Positions 35,848 to 44,454 of a stretch of DNA of 64,000 bases are shown here, in pieces (position 1 is the first letter of the stretch; every line of letters starts with the position of its first letter). The notes beneath the pieces were generated by a model. It did no database searches, was not told where the DNA came from, and worked only from the letters and a program-made list of their open reading frames with translations. The translations under genes and the position numbers were made by a program. The stretch is taken from contig NZ_QOCH01000009.1 of NCBI RefSeq assembly GCF_003318275.1, positions 62,001 through 126,000 of the forward strand, written 5' to 3'. This stretch comes from Marinobacter sp. F3R11 (lineage in GTDB: Bacteria; Pseudomonadota; Gammaproteobacteria; Pseudomonadales; Oleiphilaceae).

Positions 35848-36729
35848 TCAGCCTTCTGTAGGCCGCACTTCATCTTCCAGGGCATCAATCATGAACTGAG
35901 GCATAGCCAGAGCGCCATGGTGAATTCCGGAGTTGTAGTAGCGGGTTACAAACGGACGGTTGTTCACATCATCTTCACGGAAATACTTCAGCGGGTTGTC
36001 TTTACTGGCCATGGTGCAACTCCACCAGCCGGTGGGGTATACGGGCTGAGGGAACGGCAAAGTCTGAATGTGACTGAAGCCAGCTTTGCGCATGTCGCTG
36101 TGAATATCTTTTATGATGGTATCGGTATGCAGCAGCGGCGATTCGCTCTGCTGCACAATGATGCCGCCCTCACCCAGGGCCAGCATGGCATCACGATAGA
36201 AATCCAGAGCAAACAGGCCTTCTGCGGGGCCGACCGGGTCGGTGCTGTCAATAATGAGGATATCGATACTGCCGGGGTCCACTTCCCGCATCCACTGTAT
36301 GCCATCGCCAAAGAAGAAGTTGGCCCTTGGGTCATCGTTGGATTCACACAGTTCAGGGAAGTATTCCTCGGATGTGCGGGTAACGCGCTCGTCAATTTCA
36401 ACCTGCCAGGCCTCTTCCACATCCGGGTGTTTCAGAACTTCTTTCAGGGTGCCGCAATCCCCCCCACCAACGATCACAACTTTTTTCGGTTTTTTGTGGG
36501 TAAACAGGGCCGGGTGAGTCATCATCTCGTGATAGAGAAAGTTGTCGCGGCTGGTAAGCATTACACACCCGTCCAGCACCATCAGATTGCCAAAGGTTTC
36601 GGTTTCATAGATTTCCAGCTTCTGAAACTGAGTCTGCTCTTCATGCAGTTTCTGTTTCACCTGCAGTGAGAATGCGGTTCCCTGATTCTGAAATATCTCG
36701 GTAAACCAGTTGTTGTTCAGCGTGGTCAT
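35848..36729 (-). CDS. speE: Polyamine aminopropyltransferase (spermidine synthase)
   Basis: This 293-residue enzyme moves an aminopropyl group from decarboxylated SAM to putrescine. It contains NLMVLDGCVMLTSRDNFLYHE, the decarboxylated-SAM site VVIVGGGDCGTLKEVLKH, and the catalytic region IIDSTDPVGPAEGLF. The C-terminal PVYPTGWWSCTMASK is also conserved. It is divergent from speA, which starts the arginine route to putrescine, so both face a shared control region (36730-36945). The gene for SAM decarboxylase is not in the window. Confidence 0.96.
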   Translation of the reverse strand: MTTLNNNWFTEIFQNQGTAFSLQVKQKLHEEQTQFQKLEIYETETFGNLMVLDGCVMLTSRDNFLYHEMMTHPALFTHKKPKKVVIVGGGDCGTLKEVLKHPDVEEAWQVEIDERVTRTSEEYFPELCESNDDPRANFFFGDGIQWMREVDPGSIDILIIDSTDPVGPAEGLFALDFYRDAMLALGEGGIIVQQSESPLLHTDTIIKDIHSDMRKAGFSHIQTLPFPQPVYPTGWWSCTMASKDNPLKYFREDDVNNRPFVTRYYNSGIHHGALAMPQFMIDALEDEVRPTEG

Positions 36730-36904
36730 GGTGCTCTCCTGAGAAACCTGGGTGCTATGTCCGAAATGCGTATTGTAGGGGTGCGAAGCAGCCAGCCAAA
36801 GTATTAGTTGGTAATTGTCAGGGTTTAGCCGTGTTACTCATCAGATTAACAGCAGCGGAGGCTTTATGGCACAAGGGCCAGGCCCTACAATACCAGCCAT
36901 TCAG

Positions 36905-36927
36905 CAGGCCCGACCGGCCCTGTTTTT
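36905..36927 (+). terminator. Possible terminator-like hairpin in the speA leader
   Basis: CAGGCC-CGACC-GGCCCTG forms a 6-bp stem with one bulged C, followed by TTTTT, only 19 bases before speA. An upstream palindrome (AGGGCC-A-GGCCCT, 36874-36886) could pair with the same arm. Leader attenuation is conceivable but unproven. Confidence 0.3.
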
Positions 36928-36945
36928 CTCGGAAGGATAGCAGCC

Positions 36946-38856
36946 ATGAGCACGACCAGCGCCTCCCCGGCTCACAAGGTGTACAACATTGCCCACTGGA
37001 GTGACGGCTATATAGGCGTCAATCCTGAAGGTGAAGTTGTAATCCGGCCAAACCGCGGCAAGAGCCAGGCAGAGATCAACCTGCCGGAACTCACCCGCTC
37101 ACTGGTCAATTCCGGCCTCCAGCTACCAGTACTTATCCGCTTTACAGATATTCTTCACGACCGGGTGAATAAATTGTGCAACGCCTTCAACAAGGTTGCC
37201 ACAGAGCAAGGCTATGAAGGCCGCTACACCGCCGTTTATCCAATCAAGGTCAACCAGCAGCGACGGGTAGTTGAGGAACTGGTCGCTGCTGAGCCGGCTG
37301 CGAGTAACGGGCAGATTGGTCTGGAGGCTGGCAGCAAGCCGGAGCTGATGGCGGTGCTTGCACTGTCAAAACAGCCTGGCTCCGTTATCGTATGCAACGG
37401 CTACAAAGACCGTGAGTACATTCGCCTGGCGCTGATCGGACAGAAGCTGGGGTACCGGGTATTTATTGTGGTGGAGAAGCAGTCTGAACTGCCCCTTATT
37501 CTTGATGAGGCCAGAAAGCTCAAGGTTTCTCCGCTTGTCGGTGTGCGGGTGCGCCTGGCCACGATCGGAAAGGGAAACTGGCAAAACACCGGCGGTGAAA
37601 AATCCAAGTTTGGCTTGTCTGCCAGTCAGGTACTCGACGTGGTTGATACCCTGCGTAAAGCCGGCGCTCTGGATACCCTGCAGCTTCTACACTTTCACCT
37701 GGGATCCCAGATCGCAAACATTCGTGATATCCAGACAGGCCTGCGGGAATGCGCACGTTTCTACAGTGAACTCCGGGAGATGGGCGCACCGGTAAACACC
37801 GTGGATATTGGCGGTGGGCTGGGCGTTGATTATGAAGGCACCCGTTCACGCAGTGCCTGCTCGATGAACTACAGCATGCATGAATACGCCTACAACGTCG
37901 TGCATGTGCTGCAAGCCGAGTGTGATCGCCACGGCCTTCCTCATCCCGATCTTATCAGTGAGTCCGGACGGGCACTGACAGCACACCATTCGGTACTGGT
38001 TACCAACGTGATTGATCATGAAGAGCCGGAAGACCGGACGGCCTCACGCCCTGAGCCGGAAGCACCGGCTCCCTTGCAGGATCTGTGGCGCGACCTGGAA
38101 AGCCTGAAAGACCCTGAATCACCACGCTCACTGGCGGAGATTTATCACGATGTAATACACGCCATGGCAGATATTCATGGTCAGTTTGCCCATGGCACTC
38201 TCTCTCTGCAGGAGCGGGCAGATTCAGAAATACTTTATATTCGCTGCTGTCGCCTGTTGCAGGAGCAGCTGGATAAAAACAGCAGAGCCCACCGCGAGAT
38301 CATTGACGAACTGAATGAAAAGCTGGCTGCCAAGCTGTTCGTCAATTTCTCCCTGTTTCAGTCTCTGCCAGATGTATGGGGTATCGACCAGATATTTCCT
38401 GTCATGCCAATCAACGGCCTCAACCGGCCACTCAGCCGACGCACAGTAATTCAGGATATTACCTGCGATTCCGATGGCCGGATTGACCTCTACGTGGACG
38501 GTCAGGGCACGGAAACCACCCTCCCGATGCCTGAGAAAAAACCCGGTGAGCCCCTGCTAATCGGCTTTTTCATGACAGGTGCTTACCAGGAAATACTGGG
38601 GGATATGCACAATCTGTTTGGAGATACCCATTCGGTAGATGTGCGCCTGAATGATTCCGGGGGGTTCGACACCAGCACTCCGATTATCGGCGATACGGTT
38701 GCCAATGTGCTCAGATATGTGAACTTTGAGCCAGAAAACCTTCTGGCTGCATATCACGACAAACTTGCAGCAAGCCAACTGTCGGAGGATGCACAGACAG
38801 CCTTGCTGGAAGAACTGGCTGCCGGGCTTGAAGGCTACACCTATCTGGAAGACTAG
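36946..38856 (+). CDS. speA: Biosynthetic arginine decarboxylase
   Basis: This 636-residue PLP enzyme converts arginine to agmatine. The PLP lysine is K101 in AVYPIKVNQQ. GLEAGSKPEL, LLHFHLGSQI, VDIGGGLGVDYEGT and ISESGRALTAHHSVLV follow, as in the SpeA-type fold III enzymes. The length matches the family. It begins the agmatine route to putrescine and is divergent from speE. An AAGGA precedes the ATG. A G/C-rich hairpin with a T5 run sits in the leader. Confidence 0.97.
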   Translation: MSTTSASPAHKVYNIAHWSDGYIGVNPEGEVVIRPNRGKSQAEINLPELTRSLVNSGLQLPVLIRFTDILHDRVNKLCNAFNKVATEQGYEGRYTAVYPIKVNQQRRVVEELVAAEPAASNGQIGLEAGSKPELMAVLALSKQPGSVIVCNGYKDREYIRLALIGQKLGYRVFIVVEKQSELPLILDEARKLKVSPLVGVRVRLATIGKGNWQNTGGEKSKFGLSASQVLDVVDTLRKAGALDTLQLLHFHLGSQIANIRDIQTGLRECARFYSELREMGAPVNTVDIGGGLGVDYEGTRSRSACSMNYSMHEYAYNVVHVLQAECDRHGLPHPDLISESGRALTAHHSVLVTNVIDHEEPEDRTASRPEPEAPAPLQDLWRDLESLKDPESPRSLAEIYHDVIHAMADIHGQFAHGTLSLQERADSEILYIRCCRLLQEQLDKNSRAHREIIDELNEKLAAKLFVNFSLFQSLPDVWGIDQIFPVMPINGLNRPLSRRTVIQDITCDSDGRIDLYVDGQGTETTLPMPEKKPGEPLLIGFFMTGAYQEILGDMHNLFGDTHSVDVRLNDSGGFDTSTPIIGDTVANVLRYVNFEPENLLAAYHDKLAASQLSEDAQTALLEELAAGLEGYTYLED

Positions 38857-38975
38857 GAACTCCCTGTAACCTATGAGCGGCGCTGTTTACAGTATTTTCT
38901 GTCTACTCCGGCACTAGGGTACAATTGCGCTCTTTGATTTTCTCCGGCTCGCGCCCGGATCTGAACGGAGACCGC

Positions 38976-39767
38976 ATGAACGCCGACGATTACGCTTTTC
39001 GCTTTGGCGGTATAGAACGGTTGTACGGCCGCCGCGCCCTGCACGCGTTTCGTGACACCCATATTGCCGTTATCGGCCTGGGCGGAGTTGGCTCATGGGC
39101 CGCCGAAGCTCTGGCTCGCAGCGGTATTGGCACCATTACTCTGGTTGATATGGATGATATCTGTGTCTCCAATACCAATCGCCAGCTTCATGCCCTGGAG
39201 GGCCAGTACGGGCGCACGAAAACCGACGCTATGGCGGAACGCCTCAAAGCCATCAACCCCCACGCGGATATCCGGGTTCACTTCGGTTTTCTTACGCTGA
39301 AAAACCTCACGGATCTGATCACACCGGAGGTGTCCGGAGTGATCGACGCCATAGACAGCGTAAAGCCAAAAGCCGCTCTGATTGCACACTGCCAGCGCGG
39401 AAAGATCCCGGTCATCTGCGCCGGAGGCGCGGGGGGCCAGACAGACCCGACGAAAATACTTGTAGCAGATCTCAGCAAGACAACCCAGGACCCTTTGCTC
39501 GCCAAGGTTCGCAACCTTCTGCGCCGGGAGTATGGATTCTCCCGCAATCCCAAGCGACGCTTTGGCATTGAGGCCGTATACTCAACTGAACAGCTCACGT
39601 ATCCTGCCGGCGATGGTGAGGTCTGCCTGCAGAAGCCTGCGACCGAAGGCCCCGCACGGCTTGACTGTGCGTCTGGTTTTGGCGCAGCCTGCCCGGTTAC
39701 CGCCAGCTTTGGCCTGTTCGCAGCATCCCGACTGTTAAATCGCATTGCACGACGCGTCAACCAATAA
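38976..39767 (+). CDS. tcdA: tRNA threonylcarbamoyladenosine dehydratase
   Basis: This 263-residue E1-like (ThiF-fold) enzyme cyclises t6A37 to ct6A in ATP-dependent fashion. The nucleotide-binding VIGLGGVGSWAAEALARSG, DDICVSNTNRQ, GAGGQTDPTKI and the Cys-containing SGFGAACPVTASFG tail are family features. The start at 38976 has GGAG 5 bases ahead; an earlier in-frame start at 38925 would add an unconserved extension. It lies 119 bases after speA and 21 bases before the antiporter gene on the same strand. Confidence 0.93.
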   Translation: MNADDYAFRFGGIERLYGRRALHAFRDTHIAVIGLGGVGSWAAEALARSGIGTITLVDMDDICVSNTNRQLHALEGQYGRTKTDAMAERLKAINPHADIRVHFGFLTLKNLTDLITPEVSGVIDAIDSVKPKAALIAHCQRGKIPVICAGGAGGQTDPTKILVADLSKTTQDPLLAKVRNLLRREYGFSRNPKRRFGIEAVYSTEQLTYPAGDGEVCLQKPATEGPARLDCASGFGAACPVTASFGLFAASRLLNRIARRVNQ

Positions 39768-39788
39768 CCACATGGGTTCCAGACTTTT

Positions 39789-41675
39789 ATGCCAGCCAGT
39801 ACAGTCCTGATTCTAGCCAGCATTGGTATTCTCTCACTTTCGTTTCAGTGGCTCGCCTGGCGCGTGCGCGTGCCCGCCATCCTTTTTCTGCTTGCTGGCG
39901 GGATTCTCGTGGGTCCCGTACTGGGCTATCTCAACCCGGACGAGGTATTCGGTGACCTGCTGTTCCCAATGGTCTCTCTTGCCGTTGCAATCATCCTGTT
40001 TGAGGGCAGCCTGACATTGCGATTTGAGGAAATTCGCGGCCACAGCAAAATGGCTCGCAACCTCATTCCCGTGGGCTCGATAGTCACCGGCATTATCGGC
40101 ACGCTCGCTGCGCGCTGGGTTCTCGACATTTCCTGGGCAGTCGCTATGCTCTTCGGCGCCATTTCCATCGTGACAGGGCCAACGGTTATTGCGCCACTGC
40201 TGCGCTCGGTTCGGCCCAGCGCCAAGATAGCCAACATCCTGCGCTGGGAAGGCATCATCATTGACCCGGTAGGCGCCTTGCTTGCAGTACTGGTATTCGA
40301 AGGCATCGTCTCCTGGGGTCAGGGCAATGTGTTCGGCCACTCCCTGTATATTTTCAGCAAAACACTGGTGATTGGCTTCGCTCTCGGCGCCCTGGCCGGT
40401 TACCTGAATGGTCTTGCGCTGCGTAAACACCTGATCCCGCAATACCTTCACAATGCCGGCACCCTCACTTTCATGCTTGGGGTTTATGCATTCTCCAATG
40501 AGATGGCCCATGAATCCGGCCTGCTCACGGTCACGGTTATGGGGATCTGGATGGCCAACATGAAGCAGGTCTCTGTCGAGAGCATTCTTGAATTCAAGGA
40601 GTCCCTGAGTGTCCTGCTGATCTCGGCGCTGTTTATTATTCTGGCTGCCCGGGTGGAGTTTGCCGCGATCGCTGATCTGGGATGGGGGCTGGCAGTGGTT
40701 CTGGCGGTTCTGATGCTGGTTGCCCGCCCGCTCAGTGTGTTTTTGTCCGCTATCGGCACCGATCTGAACTGGCGGGAAAAACTCTTCCTGAGCTGGATCG
40801 CTCCCAGAGGGATTGTCGCCGCGGCGGTTTCCGCACTGTTTGCTTTTCAGTTACAGAAGCTGGGTTATGAAAGCGCTGCAGCACTGGTCCCCATGGTGTT
40901 TGTGCTGATTATTGCCACCGTGACTCTGCAAAGCCTCACTGCCCGGCCAGTGGCCCGACTGTTGAAAGTCACTGAGCCTGCAGAGTATGGCTTCCTGATT
41001 CTCGGCGCCAACGCGGTTGCGCGGATGATAGGGCAGGCTCTCAAGAAGCACGAAGTTCCGGTGACCCTCGCAGACACCAACTGGGAGAACGTGCGCCAGG
41101 CAAGAATGGATAACCTGAAGGTATACTTCGGCAATCCGATTTCCGAGCACGCCTCAAGCCATCTTGATCTCACCGGTATCGGTAACCTGTTGGTGATTTC
41201 GCCTTATAAACACATGAATTCGCTGGCCACTTACCACTTTCTGGACTGGTTCGGTGACAACAGCGTATTCAGTCTTGCGGAAGGTGATCAGGATCAGAAG
41301 GCACGCCATCAGACTGCCGAAAAAATCCAGATGACACGAGGGTTGTTCGACGGAGTGAGTTACGCCAAGCTGGCCAGCCTCACGAGCCAGGGCTATTCAA
41401 TAAAAACCACTCAGCTCAGCGAAGAATTCAACTACGCGGATTTTCTCGATAAATATCAGGGACAGGCTCTGGTGCTGTTTGTATTCGACAGCAAGAACCG
41501 TATCAAACCAGTGCGCAACATGGACGACCTGAAACCAGACAACGACTGGATGTTAATCAGCCTGGTGCCGCCACAGGACCCCAAAGAGCGAAAAGACAAG
41601 GAAAACAGAACGGCAACTGAGCCATCTGCGCGGGGCAAAGAACCCTCTGCAGACGACTCAATGCCCGAAAGCTGA
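39789..41675 (+). CDS. CPA1-type cation/proton antiporter with cytoplasmic Rossmann domain
   Basis: This 628-residue protein has an N-terminal Na+/H+ exchanger domain (about 1-400) with roughly twelve membrane helices. FEGSLTLRFEEI, SIVTGPTVIAPLLRSVRPS and an ion-site-like EGIIIDPVGALLAV are visible. A cytoplasmic RCK/TrkA-N-like Rossmann domain follows (about 400-520, YGFLILGANAVARMIGQAL). The last 30 residues are charged and low in complexity. It probably exports Na+ or K+ in exchange for protons in salt and pH control, as expected for a marine organism. The ion is not determined. Its stop is 3 bases from the convergent oxidoreductase. Confidence 0.9.
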   Translation: MPASTVLILASIGILSLSFQWLAWRVRVPAILFLLAGGILVGPVLGYLNPDEVFGDLLFPMVSLAVAIILFEGSLTLRFEEIRGHSKMARNLIPVGSIVTGIIGTLAARWVLDISWAVAMLFGAISIVTGPTVIAPLLRSVRPSAKIANILRWEGIIIDPVGALLAVLVFEGIVSWGQGNVFGHSLYIFSKTLVIGFALGALAGYLNGLALRKHLIPQYLHNAGTLTFMLGVYAFSNEMAHESGLLTVTVMGIWMANMKQVSVESILEFKESLSVLLISALFIILAARVEFAAIADLGWGLAVVLAVLMLVARPLSVFLSAIGTDLNWREKLFLSWIAPRGIVAAAVSALFAFQLQKLGYESAAALVPMVFVLIIATVTLQSLTARPVARLLKVTEPAEYGFLILGANAVARMIGQALKKHEVPVTLADTNWENVRQARMDNLKVYFGNPISEHASSHLDLTGIGNLLVISPYKHMNSLATYHFLDWFGDNSVFSLAEGDQDQKARHQTAEKIQMTRGLFDGVSYAKLASLTSQGYSIKTTQLSEEFNYADFLDKYQGQALVLFVFDSKNRIKPVRNMDDLKPDNDWMLISLVPPQDPKERKDKENRTATEPSARGKEPSADDSMPES

Positions 41676-41678
41676 AGT

Positions 41679-42662
41679 TTAACGGCAGTCCAAAACCAGC
41701 TTGCCTCGCACATGCCCACCTTCAAGAAGCTCGTGGGCCTGTGCAACCTGGTCCAGTTTGAAAACTTTCTCTATGTGCACCTTCACATCACCATCTTCAA
41801 TCAGCTCGGCAATCTCGTCCAGATGAAACACATCCGGGCGTACGGTCATGCCATGCGCTCTTAACCCCTGCGCCTCGGCAGCACTGACAATCTCGTCGGC
41901 GGTAATCGTAGGAATAGTAACCAGCATGCCGCCCTCACCGAGGGCACGCAGGGATCGTTTACCCGTATCCCCCCCGACCAGATCCAGAATCACATCCAAC
42001 CCGAAGCATTCATCAGCGATATCAGTGGTGTGGTAATCAATAACTTCATGAACACCCAGCTCTGCAAGGAAATCCCTGTTTCCCGCTGAAGCTGTCGCAA
42101 TAACGTGGGCTCCCCTGGCCAGAGCGAACTGCACTGCGAAATGCCCCACACCACCCGCACCTGCATGCACCAGAACCTTTTGCCCGGGTTCAAGCTTGGC
42201 CACTTCAAACAGTGCCTGCCACGCGGTGAGCGCCGCCAGAGGAAGCGCCCCGGCGGTTACGAGATCCAGTTCTTCAGGTACGATGGCCAGCTCATCAGCC
42301 GTAGCAAGGGCATACTCAGAATACCCTCCGCCATTCAGTGGAAAGCCAATCATCCCCATAACCCGGTCCCCGGGAGCCAGGGTAGTTACCCCATCACCAA
42401 CGGCAACGACCTCCCCGGCAACATCATAGCCAGGTGTCCAGGGCATTGAACTTTCGATCTGCTGAGCCACAAATCCAAACCCTTTGCGGGTTTTCCAGTC
42501 AATAGGGTTAAGTCCTGCACCCTGGACGCGAATCAGCACTTCGCCTTCTCGCGGAGATGGAATGTCCGAGCTTACTACCTGCAGAACATCACGCTCTCCG
42601 AACTCGTGGTAAACCACCTTTCTCATAGAAGATTCAGACTGCTGACTGATGATTGTATCCAT
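41679..42662 (-). CDS. MDR-family NADP-dependent oxidoreductase (quinone reductase-like)
   Basis: This 327-residue protein has a GroES-like N-terminal domain and a Rossmann domain with VLVHAGAGGVGHFAVQFAL. RVQGAGLNPIDWKTRKG is typical of zinc-independent quinone/enone reductases; zinc-binding Cys residues are absent. It likely reduces quinones or alpha,beta-unsaturated carbonyls with NADPH. The ATG at 42662 is chosen because GGAG lies 6 bases ahead; an internal ATG at 42626 would begin at MRKVVYHEFG. It is the last of three same-strand genes with the hydrolase and thioesterase, 101 bases apart. Confidence 0.88.
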   Translation of the reverse strand: MDTIISQQSESSMRKVVYHEFGERDVLQVVSSDIPSPREGEVLIRVQGAGLNPIDWKTRKGFGFVAQQIESSMPWTPGYDVAGEVVAVGDGVTTLAPGDRVMGMIGFPLNGGGYSEYALATADELAIVPEELDLVTAGALPLAALTAWQALFEVAKLEPGQKVLVHAGAGGVGHFAVQFALARGAHVIATASAGNRDFLAELGVHEVIDYHTTDIADECFGLDVILDLVGGDTGKRSLRALGEGGMLVTIPTITADEIVSAAEAQGLRAHGMTVRPDVFHLDEIAELIEDGDVKVHIEKVFKLDQVAQAHELLEGGHVRGKLVLDCR

Positions 42663-42763
42663 GGGTATCTCCGAAAAATGGCGCTGGTAATATCTGACAG
42701 GGACAGGGTATTTATTCTCTCCTCAGATTAACAGAAGTTGGCACTAATAGTGACTCAGACGGG

Positions 42764-43225
42764 CTACAGACCTTTCCCTCCGGCAACAGTGGCCGCGTTC
42801 ATGATATCGGCAAACTCTTTCGGGGCCCGGGAAGGGCGCTGGGTTTTCAGGTCAATACAGGCGTGGGTTGAAACTGCACGCATCAGTGTCTTGCCGTCTG
42901 CAGGACGTACCAGCTGAAACTGCCGCGCTGAGCGAAAGCGACCATCAAAGCCGGTAAGCCAGGTTCCCATAATCAGATGATCTCCGGCATTGGCTGCTAC
43001 CAGGTAGTCGACTTCCGTGCGGGTAATAGCCATCGCCTTGCCCGTTAACTCGTGCAGCTCCCAGGTCATACCCAGACTTTCTATGTGGGCCCAGCTGATG
43101 TCTTCAAGCCAGCGCACGTAAACCACATTATTGGCATGCCCCAACCGATCCGTATCATCCTCAACAACCTGAATATCAAGAATAAAAGGGTCTGGCAGAT
43201 CCCATTGTACGGACTGGTCTGTCAT
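42764..43225 (-). CDS. Hotdog-fold acyl-CoA thioesterase (4HBT family)
   Basis: This 153-residue protein has the 4-hydroxybenzoyl-CoA-thioesterase-type motif DTDRLGHANNVVYVRWLED near residues 24-42, with the usual Asp replaced by surrounding polar residues. RTEVDYLVAANAGD and a typical hotdog length follow. It hydrolyses an acyl-CoA thioester; the acyl chain is unknown. Its start shares a base with the upstream hydrolase stop (TAATG), so the two are coupled. The start at 43225 was chosen over an earlier in-frame codon at 43297 that lies inside the hydrolase gene. Confidence 0.88.
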   Translation of the reverse strand: MTDQSVQWDLPDPFILDIQVVEDDTDRLGHANNVVYVRWLEDISWAHIESLGMTWELHELTGKAMAITRTEVDYLVAANAGDHLIMGTWLTGFDGRFRSARQFQLVRPADGKTLMRAVSTHACIDLKTQRPSRAPKEFADIMNAATVAGGKGL

Positions 43226-44064
43226 TACTGCTCTCCAGGACCTGGAATAGCCTGCAGAGTACCTTCCGTATCGCGGCCTTCCAGAAAGCGTCGGCACAGC
43301 TCTACAAACACATCTGTTTTCTCAGCGTGCAACCAGTGCCCGGTGCCGTCAATGATGCTTAGCTGAGCATTCGGAAACAGCCGGAGAATTTCATCTTTGT
43401 GCTTTTCCTGAATGTAGGCTGAATCGGCGCCTTTCAAAAACAGAACCGGCCCCTCGAATGGAGCTACAGCTTCTGGCGCGCTGGCAAGGTTAGCGTAGCA
43501 GGCCTCGATTGCCTTCAGGTTCAGACGCCACCGGTAGACCGGGCCACCCTCCAATTGCTCCGGTTGAGGAATTCGTTCGAGGTTCTTGAGCAAAAACTGC
43601 CTTGTAGCCTCCATATCCACGAACCTGGCCATCTGCACATCCGCATCCCGACGCGAGCGTACATTTGTCAGATCGATCTGCTTCAGGCCTTCAAGAATGG
43701 CATCATGACGAGGCTTGTACGACACCGGCGCAATGTCAGCAACAATGATCTTTTCGACTCGCTCCGGCGCCTGCAAGGCAACCTGCATAGCCACTTTTCC
43801 GCCCATGGAATGCCCCAACAGGCAGGCTTTGTCGATCCCCTGCTCGTCCATGTACGCAACCACATCCTCAGCCATAGAGGGGTAATCCATGGTGTCAGTG
43901 TGGGGAGAGCTGCCATGATTGCGCTGATCCAGTGCATGGATCTGCCACTCGTTCTGCAGTTTCCGGGCTACACCGCCGAGATTCTCAAGAGACCCGAACA
44001 ATCCGTGCAGCAAGATCAAAGGGGAACCATCTCCGGTAATTCTATGGTTCAGTTTAACGCTCAT
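43225..44064 (-). CDS. ybfF: Alpha/beta-hydrolase of the YbfF esterase type
   Basis: This 279-residue protein has the oxyanion motif ILLHGLFGSLENLG, the segment LDQRNHGSSPHTDTMDY, and the nucleophile elbow LLGHSMGGKVAM. The catalytic His is in GTGHWLHAEKTD. These match YbfF-like esterases that act on short acyl-CoA or acyl esters. It is coupled to a thioesterase gene downstream, which suggests acyl-CoA or acyl-ester clearance. The symbol is assigned by family resemblance. Confidence 0.82.
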   Translation of the reverse strand: MSVKLNHRITGDGSPLILLHGLFGSLENLGGVARKLQNEWQIHALDQRNHGSSPHTDTMDYPSMAEDVVAYMDEQGIDKACLLGHSMGGKVAMQVALQAPERVEKIIVADIAPVSYKPRHDAILEGLKQIDLTNVRSRRDADVQMARFVDMEATRQFLLKNLERIPQPEQLEGGPVYRWRLNLKAIEACYANLASAPEAVAPFEGPVLFLKGADSAYIQEKHKDEILRLFPNAQLSIIDGTGHWLHAEKTDVFVELCRRFLEGRDTEGTLQAIPGPGEQ

Positions 44065-44160
44065 GGGCAGCTAGCCTCCGTCAGAAATCCCATTATTTAG
44101 ATGACGATACATTAACACTGCCAGCAACATGAGCAAGAAAGGAATATATTTTCGCAGGGT

Positions 44161-44187
44161 AAAAAAAGACCGGGCCAGGCCCGGTTT
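44161..44187 (-). terminator. Intrinsic terminator of the small gene at 44216-44308
   Basis: On the minus strand ACCGGG-CCTGG-CCCGGT is followed by CTTTTTTT. It begins about 30 bases past the stop of the 30-codon frame and 97 bases before the ybfF-type start. Confidence 0.85.
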
Positions 44188-44215
44188 AAAGGTCACATAG
44201 CGAGCGTCCGAACAC

Positions 44216-44308
44216 TCAACAGCAGTACATATCACGCAGATATTCAGCAAGTGCCATAACGTTTGCATGCTCTTGCTCGGTACGGGGTACAAAAATATCG
44301 TGTTCCAT
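44216..44308 (-). CDS. Probable 30-residue small protein
   Basis: Not recognised. The frame begins MEHDIFVPRTEQEHANVMAL and ends YLRDMYCC. The ATG has a strong GGGAGG 6 bases ahead, a plausible promoter 41-69 bases upstream, and a clean intrinsic terminator about 30 bases after the stop. This makes a complete, self-contained transcription unit. Residues 9-26 would form a mostly amphipathic helix; the protein ends with two Cys. An in-frame ATG at 44344 would give 42 residues but has no ribosome site. It could instead be a small RNA. It is divergent from the araC-type gene. Confidence 0.55.
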   Translation of the reverse strand: MEHDIFVPRTEQEHANVMALAEYLRDMYCC

Positions 44309-44348
44309 AAAACGCCTCCCGGCTGGCCTTTCGATTACTTTCATCCGA

Positions 44349-44377
44349 CTATTAGATGCTATCGTTGGCACTGACAA
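44349..44377 (-). promoter_or_regulatory. Putative sigma-70 promoter for the small gene
   Basis: On the minus strand, TTGTCA (-35) and TAATAG (-10) are 17 bases apart. The start site would be near 44342, about 34 bases ahead of the ATG at 44308. Confidence 0.55.
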
Positions 44378-44454
44378 AACCCGTTGACAGACTGTCCCAC
44401 TCATTTGACATTTTGTATCAGCATTCATGACAACCGGTTAATGAGACGGATAAT

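Noticed and set aside
35917..36669. Open frame of 250 codons on the plus strand
   Set aside because: It is antisense to speE, whose motifs are unambiguous, and has no domain of its own.
44071..44292. Open frame of 73 codons on the minus strand near the small gene
   Set aside because: It runs straight through the intrinsic terminator at 44161-44187 and lacks a ribosome site; the 30-codon frame fits the signals better.
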